Shown here piece by piece: positions 1 to 11,410 of a stretch of 64,000 nt of DNA; the first letter of the stretch is position 1; the number at the start of each line of letters is the position of its first letter. The DNA is from Hypoxylon rubiginosum (taxonomy: Eukaryota > Ascomycota > Sordariomycetes > Xylariales > Hypoxylaceae), in contig CADCXA010000069.1 of NCBI GenBank assembly GCA_902806565.1, forward strand, positions 372,001 to 436,000, read 5' to 3'. Made by a program: the position numbers and the translations under genes. The notes beneath the pieces were generated by a model. The model saw only the letters and a list, made by a program, of their open reading frames with translations, was not told the DNA's origin and searched no databases.

Positions 1-230
1 ATTATAAAATAATAAAATTATATATAATAAAAAATAAAATTATAAAATTAATTATAAAACTATAAAATTAATTATAAAACTATATATAATATTAAAATTA
101 TAATATATAAAAAATAAAAATACGGCTTATATTATAAAGTTTTTACTTTATAATTATAAGGTAAATATAATATTAAAACTATAATATTTTTTAATAAAAA
201 TATAAACCTTTTAAAATTAGCGGGGTTGGC
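1..230. repeat. AT-rich block (tail of RIP-type DNA)
   Basis: This stretch is almost pure A/T, with short AATTAT/ATAAAA runs and no open frame. Composition switches abruptly to balanced GC at about 220-240. It resembles the large block at 11.1-36.8 kb and is most simply the edge of another degraded repeat that continues outside the window. Its closeness to the mutated P450 downstream is relevant, because RIP can spread beyond repeat borders. Confidence 0.7.
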
Positions 231-481
231 GGTTTTTGGTCTTATGGTCCGCTATCTAAGGCTTTCGAGTGACACAAGTTTCCGAAAGTTTAAGTTGGTT
301 GGTTGGTTGGTTGGTAAAAATGAGTACGTCCTCTTAAGTGCTAAAGTGGGTCTTAGGTAAGTCCAACACTGCCCCCTCCTCTCCCCAATTTCCAAGACAT
401 CCTCCCTCTCTCTTTTTACTCCTTTCTTGGTGCTCTCGCAACTGCTATTCCACCACACATTCTAGTTTTGTCGCTTCACCG
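231..481 (+). promoter_or_regulatory. Leader/promoter of the P450 pseudogene
   Basis: GC-balanced leader before the P450 ATG at 482. It contains a TTGG tetranucleotide run (about 294-315) followed by a pyrimidine-rich tract (about 365-430), as is common just upstream of fungal start codons. An open frame runs through it in phase with the P450, but the hydrophobic N-terminal anchor begins at the ATG at 482, so this part is treated as untranslated. Confidence 0.35.
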
Positions 482-2296
482 ATGGATTGGCTCACAGCAC
501 TGCTGGCTGTCGTAGCTCTGTCGGTAGGTGCTGCGCTGGTTAGTACTGGCGTTCGCCTGCTGCAGAATTACTGGGCTGCTCGCACCATCGGCGTTCCCAT
601 ACGCATCATTCCCATCAGCCCCCTCAACCCGTTCTGGGTTCTGCTGGACCGAAAGATTCTTTCGGTAATTCGCCGCCTACCTTTCGGCGACAACAGCTTC
701 ACCAGGTATAACTGGCGAGGATGGGAAGTCGAAGACAGGTATCGATCTCATTCTGAGATGGGAGATATCTGGGTCTTGGTCACACCTTTCAAAAACTGGG
801 TCTATATAAATGATCCCCAAGCTCTGATGTCCTTGTTTCGGAGGGGAACCGACTTTCCTCGCCCAGTCTTCATTAATGGTATGCTCACTTATAGATCCTG
901 ATATCTTACGTTAGTTACGCTGACATGACTGAATTACAGAGATCCTAAACGTATTTGGGCCTAACATATCAATAGTAGGCCTTTTCTCTTGTACTTGACC
1001 TTCCACTGCTGGCAATATTATTACTAACTGGCTTGTTTTTCATAGGCTGAAGGCGAGCGATGGAAAACATAATGTAAAATCGCGACTCATTGTTTCAATG
1101 AGCATAATAATAATATCGTATGGTTAGAGGCCGTTAGCTTAGCTCATGACATGCTTCTCTACTGGACTACGAAACCGTCCGTTGCAACCAGCGCCGATGA
1201 TTTGCGCACGTTGTCTCTTTATGTGCTTTCTTGCGCTGGTTTTGGAAAATCTTTTAAATTTGTAGGCCACAACAAGAGACAAACTTCTATAACCCTATCC
1301 AACAGTTATAAGGAGTTCTTGCAGACTGTCTTAGAAAATCTCGTTCTTATCTTAGGTTTGGGCACCAAGTTTCTCGCATATTCTTGGCTCCCACATAAAC
1401 TTTGGACCGTTCACGAGGCTTGCGTCTCATTCCAGCAATACATGACCAGTCTATACGAGGAGGAGAAGCAAGCCTTTGCGAATGGAGAGGTCCGGGATTA
1501 TAATCTCATGACATCTCTTGTTCATGCTTCTCAGGACGAAGCAAAGACTTCAGGTAGTCTTACAGAGAGCGAGATCTACGGCAACATATTCGCATTTAAC
1601 TTTACCGGCCACGACATTACGGCCCACACTTTCACTTTTGCATTATATTTCCTTACGGCGCACCCAGAAGTCCAAGACTGGCTCTCTGAAGAAATACGCG
1701 AGGTTCTAAGCGATTGTTTACCTTCTGAGTGGGACTATCAAGCCAACTTTCCACGCCTCAAATGCTGCGTATCTGTAATGTATAAGATAATATGTTTTTA
1801 CATAGTTGTACTGTCAATTAAGTAGACAGATAGCCAGTCACAATCACTTACTGTTGGCGAAAAGACGGTTGTACTCCCTCCTCACAGCATGGTTGCGCCC
1901 AGCTACGGCTCGGTACAGACCGACCCCAGGTTCTGGGGACCTGATTCCTTGGCCTGGAGGCCGTCGCGCTGGATTAAACTCGCAGCGGGCTCTGATACGG
2001 ATGTCGTATCAAAGCTGGGTGAGGAGGATTTCAGTATGCCCGTGCGTGGTGCTTTCATCGGCTGGTCTGACGGCGTTCGTGACTGCCCAGGGAGAAAATT
2101 CTCCCAGGTCGAATTCGTGGCTACGATGGCGTCTCTGTTCTTGAATTGGCGGATGGACCCAACGGTAGCTAAGGGCGAGAGCCTTGATACGGCACGACGA
2201 AGAGTTGAGAATCTTATCAAGACAGACTCTGGCTCCGTTCTGCTATTACAAATGCTGCATCCCGAGCGGGCACCCTTAGTCTGGAAAAAGCGATAA
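482..2296 (+). pseudogene. Cytochrome P450 monooxygenase, disabled by RIP-like mutations
   Basis: Three exons are inferred: 482-878, 940-974 and 1046-2296, with introns 879-939 and 975-1045 (the second has a TACTAAC branch site). The frame is continuous and would give about 560 codons, normal for a microsomal P450. It has an N-terminal hydrophobic anchor, an I-helix motif (FTGHDITAHT, about 1605-1634) and a haem loop (GWSDGVRDCPG, about 2059-2091) with its cysteine and arginine kept. It cannot be translated: TAA at 1070-1072 sits where Gln is expected after the Trp of the C-helix, and TAG at 1823-1825 where Trp is expected. The ExxR helix reads K-I-I-C instead of E-x-x-R (about 1781-1792). 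These changes are C-to-T or G-to-A, cluster in locally AT-rich patches, and suggest RIP spreading from the block to the left. The native substrate cannot be told. Confidence 0.85.
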
Positions 2297-2831
2297 GAGG
2301 ATTATTTAGAAATATTAAGTAGGTAGCCTAGATTCTTCTGCTTCGTAGTCTTTGGTCGCACTTTCCCACCTATTTAATTAATTTGATATATCGAAAATCC
2401 CGTTCCCATCGGAATTCTCGTCTCGCTTGAGGCATTTTAATCACTTTGACACATGTGTGGCTCTTGGTTCGGTTTATGCGTTTGGCACCTGGTGAGTTAT
2501 CTGAAATAATACGGATTATTTCGCCACCCTTTTATTTCTCACATAAACGCGTTTGGTCGGAGGTAATTGACCTTGGCATTTCAAAGAATTATGGATGAGT
2601 GTCCACCTAGGTAGGTACCTAGCAAGACTGTAGTTAAACGATGTCCTCGTGTCAAGTAATTAAAAGGGTTCTAGTAATCTACCTAGGTTGAGTGCCTAAT
2701 ATATAGGCCGATGTGAAGTAATACATGAGGGAGACTTAGAGAGAAGTGATAGATATCTATATGGATTGGACGGTGGTGATGGGCCGCCTCGTCATTAAAT
2801 GTCAGAATAATGGCTGAGAAAAGAAGGCCCG
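2297..2831. other. Intergenic region between convergent genes
   Basis: About 535 bases between the 3' ends of the P450 pseudogene and the MFS gene. No coding frame is recognisable. It contains a palindromic motif of the TACCTAGGTA type (about 2606-2623, also near 2680) that recurs in most intergenic gaps here. Confidence 0.5.
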
Positions 2832-4969
2832 CTAAAAGCCTTCTACTTTCTCAACAGAAGTAGTAGCCTCTTCGCTTCCAGTAGGTAGATCAGATTCCTG
2901 GATGCGCCTTCTCTCGGCCACATGCTTAATATTCACCCATTCCATGGCGAAGGAAACGGGGACAGTCATGCAGATACCCGCAAGCCCCAGAATGATCGTA
3001 CGGCGCACCGCTTCGACATACGCGGAACGAATAGCTTCGAGTACTGTAGGGGAGGTAGCTACAGCAGTAAGCCCCGTAGCCCCGACCTGGATCACCGCGG
3101 CTGGGGTTACGGCATCGGTATACCGCGGCACTGCGACGTTGAGTCCATCAATCAAGAGTGCCTGTCCAATCGCAGTACCCACGGCACTTGAATCTGTTAG
3201 TTAAGTGTGGGGGAGGAGCTTGGATTGGGGTAAAAATAAGGAGATACATACCCTGCTAGGTGAAATGAGAACACGTTGATTGCTGTATAAGAATAAGCTC
3301 TTCAATATCTTCATAAGATGGAACTCTCCTCACTTACCATTCCCCGTTGCCACGTCTGCAGGGCTAGGCATGGTTAGCTGTCAGTCTTTTCTATAATGTG
3401 CTGCGATGGAATGTCGAACATACTCTAGAACAGCTTGTATCGCTGTATATGGCAACTGCCCGGATATGCCGAGGCCAATCCCAGTTATGGCCAAGTATGT
3501 AGCCCAGTGCGTGGTAGGGGTCAAGAGATCGATGGTTGTGAGAAAGCCGGCTCCGACACAGCAGACAATGCCTCCGCCTATCATGTAGGGCACCTTATGG
3601 AAGCTTTGTAAGCCAATACCCGTTATGTATAGCGGGTAGCATCAAGACCACTCACATAGTATCCCCATTTTGACACGACTCCCCCAACAATGATCAGCGC
3701 AACCAGCTGAGGACCGACTAGCGCGATGTATCGAAGTCCGCTTTCAGTGGTAGACGCCCCTTGAGCAGATTGGAACAAGATCGGGAGATAGTATCCGTAC
3801 TACAGCCCAGTGATAGCTGAGAGTCAGACAAGGATATAATTGAATAGGTACTTGTCATTACTTGAGGGGAAACTTACGACAACGGAAATTATACCGAACC
3901 CTATGAGGGTCGTTGCTCCCACATATACCGAGCGCTTCTTCAGGACTCGGACCGGAATGAGCGCAAGCTCCCCTTGCCTCACGAGCCAGTAACAAAACAG
4001 TATCAACAAAGCTCCGAAACCTACGAAGAGGCCTATAATCCTTTGGTCGTTCCACTGGTATGTGCTACCACCCCAGGTCAGTGCGAGCAAGATGCATGTG
4101 ATAGCGCCGAGAAAAAGGACGAGCCCGGGAGCATCCATGTGTCGAAGCTTTTCGCGCAGGGGTAGAGATTGGGTTGCTTCTTTCGACGGCTGTCCGAGGG
4201 GCACGAAGAGCAGCACGATAATGATGACGCACACGCCTGCTGGGAGATTACTGGGACGGAACTGTCAGACACCGTGCCACCTTCTTGAGATCCAGGATTA
4301 TCTCACATCCAAAAACACCAATCTGCGCAGAGGTTCAGCGATATATCCTAATACTATTCCCTAGATAATCGGTTAATACGTACGCCAGTTCACATATTGC
4401 GTGAGAGCACCACCTATAACAGGTCCGCAGCACACGGCTACCGCCATTGCACTGAGCACGATACCTTGATATAGTGGCACCTTATCGATGGAGACAGTCT
4501 GTCCGATAATAGCAAGTGCACCTTGCAGCAGACCGGCAGCCCCAAGACCCAGCCATGCTCGCCCAAAGATGAGGACAGCAGAAGTAGGAGCGGCGGCGGA
4601 GATGGCGGAACCCACTGCAATAATAACTCAGCTTTCATGTTCAGGACTAAAGCAGCGTAAGTCAGGACACGCACCTTCAAAGACAGCCAGTGATGTGATA
4701 TAAACAACTTTGGCGTTGAAATATTTGTATAGGTTGCCAAATAGAGGCTGAAAAGCGGTCAAGGTTAGCATATACGCGGACCCATACCAAGCCACGTCTG
4801 GCAGCGACCGAAACTCGGTAGTGATAGGTGGAATGGCGACAGCAATGATGTTGACGTCCAGCCCGAAGAGGAAGACGCCAAGACACAAGCTACCTATTAC
4901 TGTAGTGAGACGCCATGAGGTAAGCTGGCCGGTTCCCGCCTGGGAAGTCTGGTTCAGAGCTCCCCGCAA
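2832..4969 (-). CDS. MFS multidrug efflux pump, 14-TM DHA type
   Basis: Predicted plasma-membrane H+-antiporter that exports small molecules such as toxins or metabolites. The first exon carries the LDVNIIAVAIP segment (equivalent of the D1 motif) followed by DVAWYGSAYMLT, typical of fungal DHA2-like pumps. Motif C appears as GPVIGGALTQ, followed by (R/H)WCFWINLPAG after two closely spaced introns. The C-terminal exon continues GTAIGQALLIDGL and ends with a hydrophilic tail at 2832. About eight introns with good GT/AG sites restore one frame across the locus. The one problem is the N-terminus: the frame is open upstream of 4969 but has no ATG, and the only nearby ATG (4977-4979) is in another frame, so a start-proximal indel or a missed exon is possible. 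It lies about 85 bp downstream of the P450 on the same strand, so the two may work together. Confidence 0.85.
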
Positions 4970-5063
4970 GAGTGGGCATCTACCTACGTTATCCGAGGGA
5001 AGATGAGGGCTGGATGATTACAAAGACCTTGATTAGCTCTTGATCCCTGACAAAAGCCTTTAC

Positions 5064-7035
5064 CTAATCGACCTCTAATTCCTTCCAGTACCCAGCCCTC
5101 GGTTTGAACACCAAGTTTGGACCGTCATGATCCGCCACCGCAAGGTCAAAAAGCTGATACTCATCCGTCCTATGCCTCCCATCTTTTCTCCCGGGCTCTC
5201 CCTCCCCCAGCCTGCCCGCCTCCCCAGGCGCCTTCTCGAAATCAAAGCACCACAAAGTCTTCGCCACCACCAAGCTCGTCTCGTAATACGCCATGGCCTT
5301 TCCGAGACATCCCGTATCCCCACTGGCAAAGGGCGCAAAAGCGCCTCGCATCGCCGACCGCGCCCGCTCCGCTTCCGGGCTCTCGGAGGTCCCATCCGCG
5401 GGGCCTAACCACCGCTCGGGCCGGAACGCGAACGGCTCGGGGAAGTAAGCTTCGTTGTGCATCAGGCAGTACGGATTGACGCCTACTAGGACGCCGCGGG
5501 GTATCACGTGCCCGTCGACGACGAAGGGTTTGGTGTGCGACGAATAGGGCTCCCGCCAAAATGTGCCGACGAAGGGTGGCGCGACCCGCATGGTTTCGTC
5601 GATAACGGCGCGAAGGTATTTGCATCCAGACATCTGCGGCCCTCCCTGGATGGCGCTACCGGAGGAGAACGTGGTGCGGATCTCGCGGGCGAGACGGGCG
5701 TAGACGGTTGGGTGACGCGAAAGGTAGAAGAAGATGGCGCTCAAGGCTGCCGAGATTGTAGTGCCGCCTGGGAATTGGAGAACTTGTGTCAATACCTGAT
5801 GAAACGCTGTGTTTTTTGTATGCGTCCGGATGGCGGGAAATATTCGAGGACGTCAAAACTCACCTGCCGGAAGAAAGAATACGGCTTCGGCCCATATCTC
5901 GCTACGTCTTAGACCCTCCTCCCCTTCGCCCACGTCCTCCGCGGCAATTGAGTAAAAGTCATGTTTCGCACCTTTGGGGAGGGCCATACGCGCTTGGACT
6001 ATGCCTCGTAAAGCCCTTCCGAACATTAAGCCGTTTTTCTTATTGAGTCTGCTGAGAAGCGGCCAGGTGAGTGAAATGGCCGGCCAAGCCACTACAAGAT
6101 AATTAATTGTCTTTCCCCCGCTCAGAAAAGTACTAGGACGGATTTGAAGGGTTGAGTAGTTAAGGACCTGCTTAGCCACGTAGAAATAGGTTTAGCAAGT
6201 TACAAATGATGAAATTACTTACTGAAGAAGCTGACAACGGCGTTCATAGAGATCATAGACCGAGGGAAAATCCTGTTTGTAGCATCCGTCTGTGTATTAA
6301 GCGGCTGTCCAAATGCCAGCTGGCCAGCGATGTCGGTGGCGAGACGCTCGCACAAGGGCGTCATGTTGACGGGCTCAGCATGGGCTTTCAACAGCTGTCG
6401 CAGGAAGACGTCAATCTCGTTTCTCATGGTGGGCTCGAAGGTGCGCAGCGAACGATCCGAGAGGATCTGCCCATACACTTTTCGTTTCTGCTTGTGACGT
6501 TCCCTATCTAGTGTACCAAAGATATTCTTCTCCGGATTGAATTGAGTCTGTTTGTAGATGTGCGCTTTGTTTATCTCTGGGTTGAGGTAAATGTCTACAG
6601 CAGTTATTACACACCGTAGTTGGAGAGATGAAGGACAAAATCTCTTTACCATGTAGCGCGGCCGCCGTGTTGAATATGAGACGATTTGGGGCTTGTCTAA
6701 ACACGGGACCTTTGGCACTGGTTAGCTTTTCTAAACGATACCATGATAGACCACGAGTCACCGCACCATATTTAAGATGATCGTGATAAGTGGCAAGATG
6801 AAGACGCTTTCGCGAAGCATGATAGCCACCATAGCCATCGGTGAGTTTGGCGACTAATGGGCCTGGGTAGTCACTCAGGGGGTGAAGTAGAAGGCGATAT
6901 GTAAGTGCTAAGACACCCTGTCAAGTCGAGGTAAGTCAAAACAACGCTGTTATTGTAAATGGTGTATTGGGAGTTTATTACCAATAATACTGTGGCCCCG
7001 ACAGCATTGAACGCCATTGCGGAAAACATGCCCAT
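5064..7035 (-). CDS. Cytochrome P450 monooxygenase (intact, six exons)
   Basis: Exons 7035-6982, 6917-6767, 6709-6650, 6594-6219, 6132-5864 and 5767-5064 total 1614 nt (537 residues), a normal P450 length. Visible features in order are a short hydrophobic anchor, the proline-rich hinge (HPLSDYPGP), the C-helix region (RHKQKRKVYGQILSDRSLR), an I-helix with PAGGTTISAAL split by the last intron, ExxR (DETMR), PERW, and the haem loop FASGDTGCLGK with the ligand cysteine. The pattern resembles fungal P450s often found in secondary metabolism or detoxification; the substrate is unknown. One oddity is that the Arg expected two residues before the ligand Cys (usually GDRGC) is Thr, which could affect haem-propionate contacts. 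It is head-to-tail with the MFS pump. Confidence 0.9.
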
Positions 7036-9577
7036 CGTGCAAGACAAGCGTAGGACAGGCGAATTGTTTCACTATCAAATGATAAAAGCTGAGAGCTCAT
7101 GAGAATTCATCGACGCATGACTTATACGCGTAAAAGATGAACAAGAAGAATCGGAATGAGGGAGGACGACGTTGAACTGAGGGATTGAAGGAGGTGGAGA
7201 TATGCTATCCAAAGCGAAGAATGATAAGGTGCGGAAGAGGGATCGACCCAGAATGGGTGTGGTTGAGACAAAGGAGGTAGATGGTCGATGGTAAGTTGCG
7301 TACCCCTCATAGAGGGTGTGACAGATTCCCATACAGTGTACCTTCCCAACACCAAGCAACGCGTCGGTAGGCGACCTCATAGGTGCAAAGTGGGGCCCAT
7401 GCAACTACATACCCTCCAACAAGCCGGCTCGCCCCTAATACCTGCGGGAAACCGAGCATCCACCCACTTGCCGGCTGGAGGTTAATTTCTTCGTAACAGT
7501 TACGCAACATTCTTGTTTTTAGCTCGTACCCAAGGACAAAAATAAGTACATTGTAGAGTTCTATGTAAATGTCTGAATATTTTACTATTTTTAGTAACCA
7601 GCCTGAATAGGAGGTAGGTAAGTGATAATAGCGGCCAATGAAATAACAACTCTACTAACACATAAGATATGTAATTGTGACAACCCATTTTGACCTTGCG
7701 ATTGGCTACCTAGCCGCAATATACCCACTCACATCCTAAGTTTTAAGGAACTTATTAGCTCGTTGATTTGCTGGTTGGTTACACAACAAAAGGTTAGATA
7801 CACCCCACGGTTTATTTAACACAGCAATTACAACCGGCCTTAATAAAGTAGACTCAACACACAGGTCGTCAGGCGGAAATCATTAAGGTTAGGAGTACAT
7901 ACTGTCTTGAATGCGACATCGTGACCAATGGTGATGAATAAGGACGACAGGAGGCGAGGCAGAGAGTCAACGTGGTATAATTCATGTAAATTAAAGGAGG
8001 AGGAATGATACTACCTTCTAAATTGCGAACTTGGCTTATATTAATGTCACGAAGCATAATTGCTGGTCGGCAAACACGGCATCGCTTTCTTTCTCAAGCA
8101 GTGTTACCTGTAGGGCTGAGGCGCGATCCACTGGACACTTCGAATCAAGCTTTACGTGGCGAACTACGATTTCCTACATATGCTATAGCACAAGAAATGA
8201 CGAGCCTGCAAGTCTGATTTGCACATTCGCCCCCCGACATACCTAATAGCGTAGCAATGAGAGGCTGTTAAGCTCACCGCTAATTAAAATCGTCTAGAGT
8301 TTGGCAGTACGATGATAATCTGCGGCGTATTGCAAGTGAGAGATTTGTCAAAAAGTCGGCCCGCAAGGCCTATCTTAGCACTGTTAGCTGCCAGCCTACC
8401 TGAGGTAACAACTGTAAGTATTCGCTTGCTTGGCGCCAATGCATTGGAGGGCCTAAATATTATAAAGAAGGCTCCGTGCCGTCCTAGTGCAGCAGCCTTC
8501 CATGTTTAATTTGAAATTTGGTACTCTTCGGTCTCTACTTTGGCCACTGGACTCCAAAACATACATTTGGAGTCTCATGTGCCCGTTAATCTATGTGTCT
8601 GTCTAATACTTAGGTACCATCCGCCGGCTTCCTAGCAAAAATGTTATAGCGATTTTAAAAGTTGGCCCCGTATGCATGTCCATAACCTTGTGGGCGTGGC
8701 GTTATTGCAACAACGAACAATCAAATTCAAAAGTACAGGAGGCATAGTAACAATTAAAATACAAGGCTGTACACTCAGAATGTGGCTGCTTAATAAAACG
8801 TCATTCTTAAGATCACAATACACTAAGAGAAAATGGTAGATATAGACAAAGCTAGGGAATAATTAAAACTGATAACTGCGTAACAAACAGCAAGATTTAT
8901 AGCTCTGCTTCGTCTTCACTATCATACTGTTACTAAGGATATCCTATCACTAAGAATGTGCCAAAATTAAGTAACTTTCGAGGTTTGCCAGCCTGTTTCC
9001 TAGCTTGCTAGCAACTTATAAATTTGGTATAAGCTGTAATACACTAAATGATCTGTAATTAAGTTTAGACGTTATAGAAACCTAGTCCTAAGTGCCACTG
9101 TAATTATAAACACTAACAACCTTTAAGTGTTAATCTAGTAGAATACCTATAACATTAGGTAGAAATGCTTTGAAACGATACAAAGTCCTGAAAGAAGTGG
9201 GCATAATAACAGAATTTCCATGTAGATCGAAATTAGTCGATAGACATAGACCGAAAATGGACTCAATAACCCCAAACCGTGATTGGAGGTCACGCGAAAG
9301 CTCTGAAATTCCTCTGTGATCTTTGGGCTCCTAGCAGTATGAAGTAACGTAGTTGATCCGTAACAACGCTAGGTCTCCGTGATTGAGCGTAACACATTTA
9401 CTCGCCCATCCATGGGTGCTGGCGCTCAAGGCGATTGTCTGCCAAGGCCGCCGATACCGAATGTTGTCGTTGTTCGACCTCTAAAGTCTTTGTGATTGCA
9501 GAAACCAAAGGCTGACGCTGTTGGGGGTGCTCCGGAAATGTTGGAAGTGGTGGTAGCGGCGGTGGTTGGTCATAGAG
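7036..9577. other. 2.5-kb gap without a recognisable gene
   Basis: Between the P450 start and the 3' end of the SAT4-type gene only short open frames (about 60-110 codons) occur, none with a recognisable motif or coherent splice structure. The first few hundred bases should hold the P450 promoter. From about 8600 to 9200 the sequence becomes moderately AT-rich (many TAAT/ATTA runs) but not as extreme as the RIP blocks. It may be a decayed gene or old transposon. Confidence 0.45.
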
Positions 9578-10749
9578 CTACTGATCGCTACCCTTACGAG
9601 ATGCGGAACGCTTAAGTCCCAGCTCAGACAGGCTCATAGCATTGCCATCTTCACCCATCATTGCATACGCATGAGTTTCAGGTTGTCTTCTGCCTTTTGT
9701 AGAACCGGAAAGCTTACGGCTCCCAGATGATGGCAGACGGGTCCAGGAGCGCACATATGACACAACCTTGAATAACGGGCCTTGGTCGCCAAACGTCTTA
9801 GGCACTGTAGGTAGGCAGAAGACTAACAGTACGCAGGTCACCTCAGGGAGAGCCCACATCAAGACGGGGGATACTGTGTATGTCGCGTCGCCTTCGTACT
9901 CAATAGCAAACGTCGCGGCAACACGGCCGGCGGCACACACAGTGGCAAGCAGACCGACGGAGAAGATCAAGGAGATGCCGACTTTGCGTGCCCTCGTCAT
10001 CTGCAGTGTCCAGATGATTCGCTGGGGCAGAACCAGGATAAGTAGGCCGTTAAGACAAATCATCAGGTAACTAGTCCAGTAGAAGAAGTCGTGAGTGCGG
10101 TGAGGTGAAAAGAGGCGCATCCACTCAATCAGGATAGCCGTCTTTGCGAAGAGTAATGACGCTGAATATGCTATGGTGAGACCATAGGTCAATATCTGTA
10201 CCAGCAGAATTAGTTAAATTAGGTAGCCATTTTGAGAATTGCACTAAGCAGTATTACGGACCTTGGATGATGGAATTATGTTCATGAAAGTAATGTCCCA
10301 CTGATGCACGAAGAAGCCAGCGATGTTAAAAAAATCAAGATAGACCCAGACCAGGACTATGTAGGAACCCTGCGTATCATAAGTCAAAGGCCCAATAAGA
10401 CAGGCGGAAGAAGCTTATAATCGACATACAAAAGCGGCTAGACCTAGATCTGATCGTCACATGTACCTGGTCAGTAAAGGAGAAAAGAGCTGTACGCAGG
10501 AAATAGGTACATACAGTCCTGCATTTCCACCCTCTTTGTAACAAAGATACGCGAGTATGCGCGGCTCACGGTTGCAGTTGTTGACAGAAATAAGCACACG
10601 ACGGCAACGACAATGGCCTCGACATTGCGGTTCGGAGGGCTCAGCAGGTTTGGGGTAACGCCGTCAGGCGGCATCAATGCCGGACCATCCAGTACTTTAT
10701 CCTGTATAGCAGGCGGTAGGTTGGGGAAATTCTCTAACAAGCTGGCCAT
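9578..10749 (-). CDS. SAT4/PTH11-type integral membrane protein (fungal rhodopsin-like domain)
   Basis: Belongs to the large fungal family of seven-TM proteins of the SAT4/PTH11 type; individual functions are mostly unknown, and some members act as surface sensors. The N-terminal exon begins at 10749 (MASLLENFPN) and holds TM1 with YSRIFVTKRVEMQD. A middle exon reads YIVLVWVYLDFFNI then GFFVHQWDIT. The last exon (from about 10198) starts ILTYGLTIAYSASLLFAKTA and carries TM4-7 plus a polar Ser/Arg-rich C-tail. The intron before the last exon is clear (TTTAACTAAT branch, TACAG acceptor). The join between the first and middle exons is less certain: one about 100-nt intron (GTATGT to ATAAG) restores the frame, but the residues it adds look unusual, so a small lesion there cannot be excluded. 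Confidence 0.75.
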
Positions 10750-11100
10750 TGTCGCGGGCTTGGAAATGTGGGCAGATTGTCGTCAAAGGGAATCACGAAA
10801 CTTGATTAGAAGGGAGAAAGGCGGTAAAGGCAAGGACATAGAAAATATCAGTGATGGGAGTGGGCAATGGCTGTTGAAATCCATGAAATCAAGGTGTTAG
10901 ACACCTTCGTGTGCAATGTAGCCAACTGTTTTATACGATAGGCTTTCCTCTGCTAATTTATCTGCATTACTAGGGCGTGGCCATCTAGTCGTAAACAACC
11001 ACAACTTCCACACGCATATTATTCTATTAAAGTACATAGGATAAAGTCGAAGATGTGTTTTACTGCTTTCTAAGGCCACTTTTTTTCCAGTAAAAGCTTT
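10750..11100. other. Upstream region of the SAT4-type gene, up to the AT-block border
   Basis: About 350 bases between the start codon of the SAT4-type gene and the abrupt start of the AT-rich block. The first part is purine-rich on the plus strand (pyrimidine-rich on the coding strand), as expected for a fungal leader. No other gene is supported. Confidence 0.4.
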
Positions 11101-11204
11101 ACCGCCGGTATATTTATTTATTTATAATGTTAATTATAATAAGTTTAAAAACTATAAATATAATTAATATATTATAATAAAATATAGTTTTAATATCTTA
11201 TAAT

Positions 11205-11410
11205 TAAAAAATATTATAAATAATAATAAATATAAAAAATAAATTAAAAATATATTAATTAATATAAATATTTAATTAATATTAAAATATTATATATAAT
11301 AAAAATAATATTTAAAAAAAAAACTATTTTAATATAATATTTAAATAAGTTATATAATAAATTTAAATTATATATAATTTAAAATATTATATAATATTTT
11401 AATATTTTAA
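11205..11410 (+). repeat. Dispersed repeat family D, copy 1
   Basis: About 200 bp starting with AATATTATAAATAATAATAA and continuing through ATATAATAAAAATAATATTT and TTTAAATAAGTTATATAATA. Near copies in the same order occur at about 17437-17620 and 18905-19115. It lies at the left edge of the AT block, so it may mark the end of an inserted element. Confidence 0.6.

Noticed and set aside
5117..5912. Long plus-strand frames opposite the second P450
   Set aside because: Proline/arginine-rich shadow translations of a GC-rich coding exon; the minus-strand frame carries the ExxR and haem motifs.
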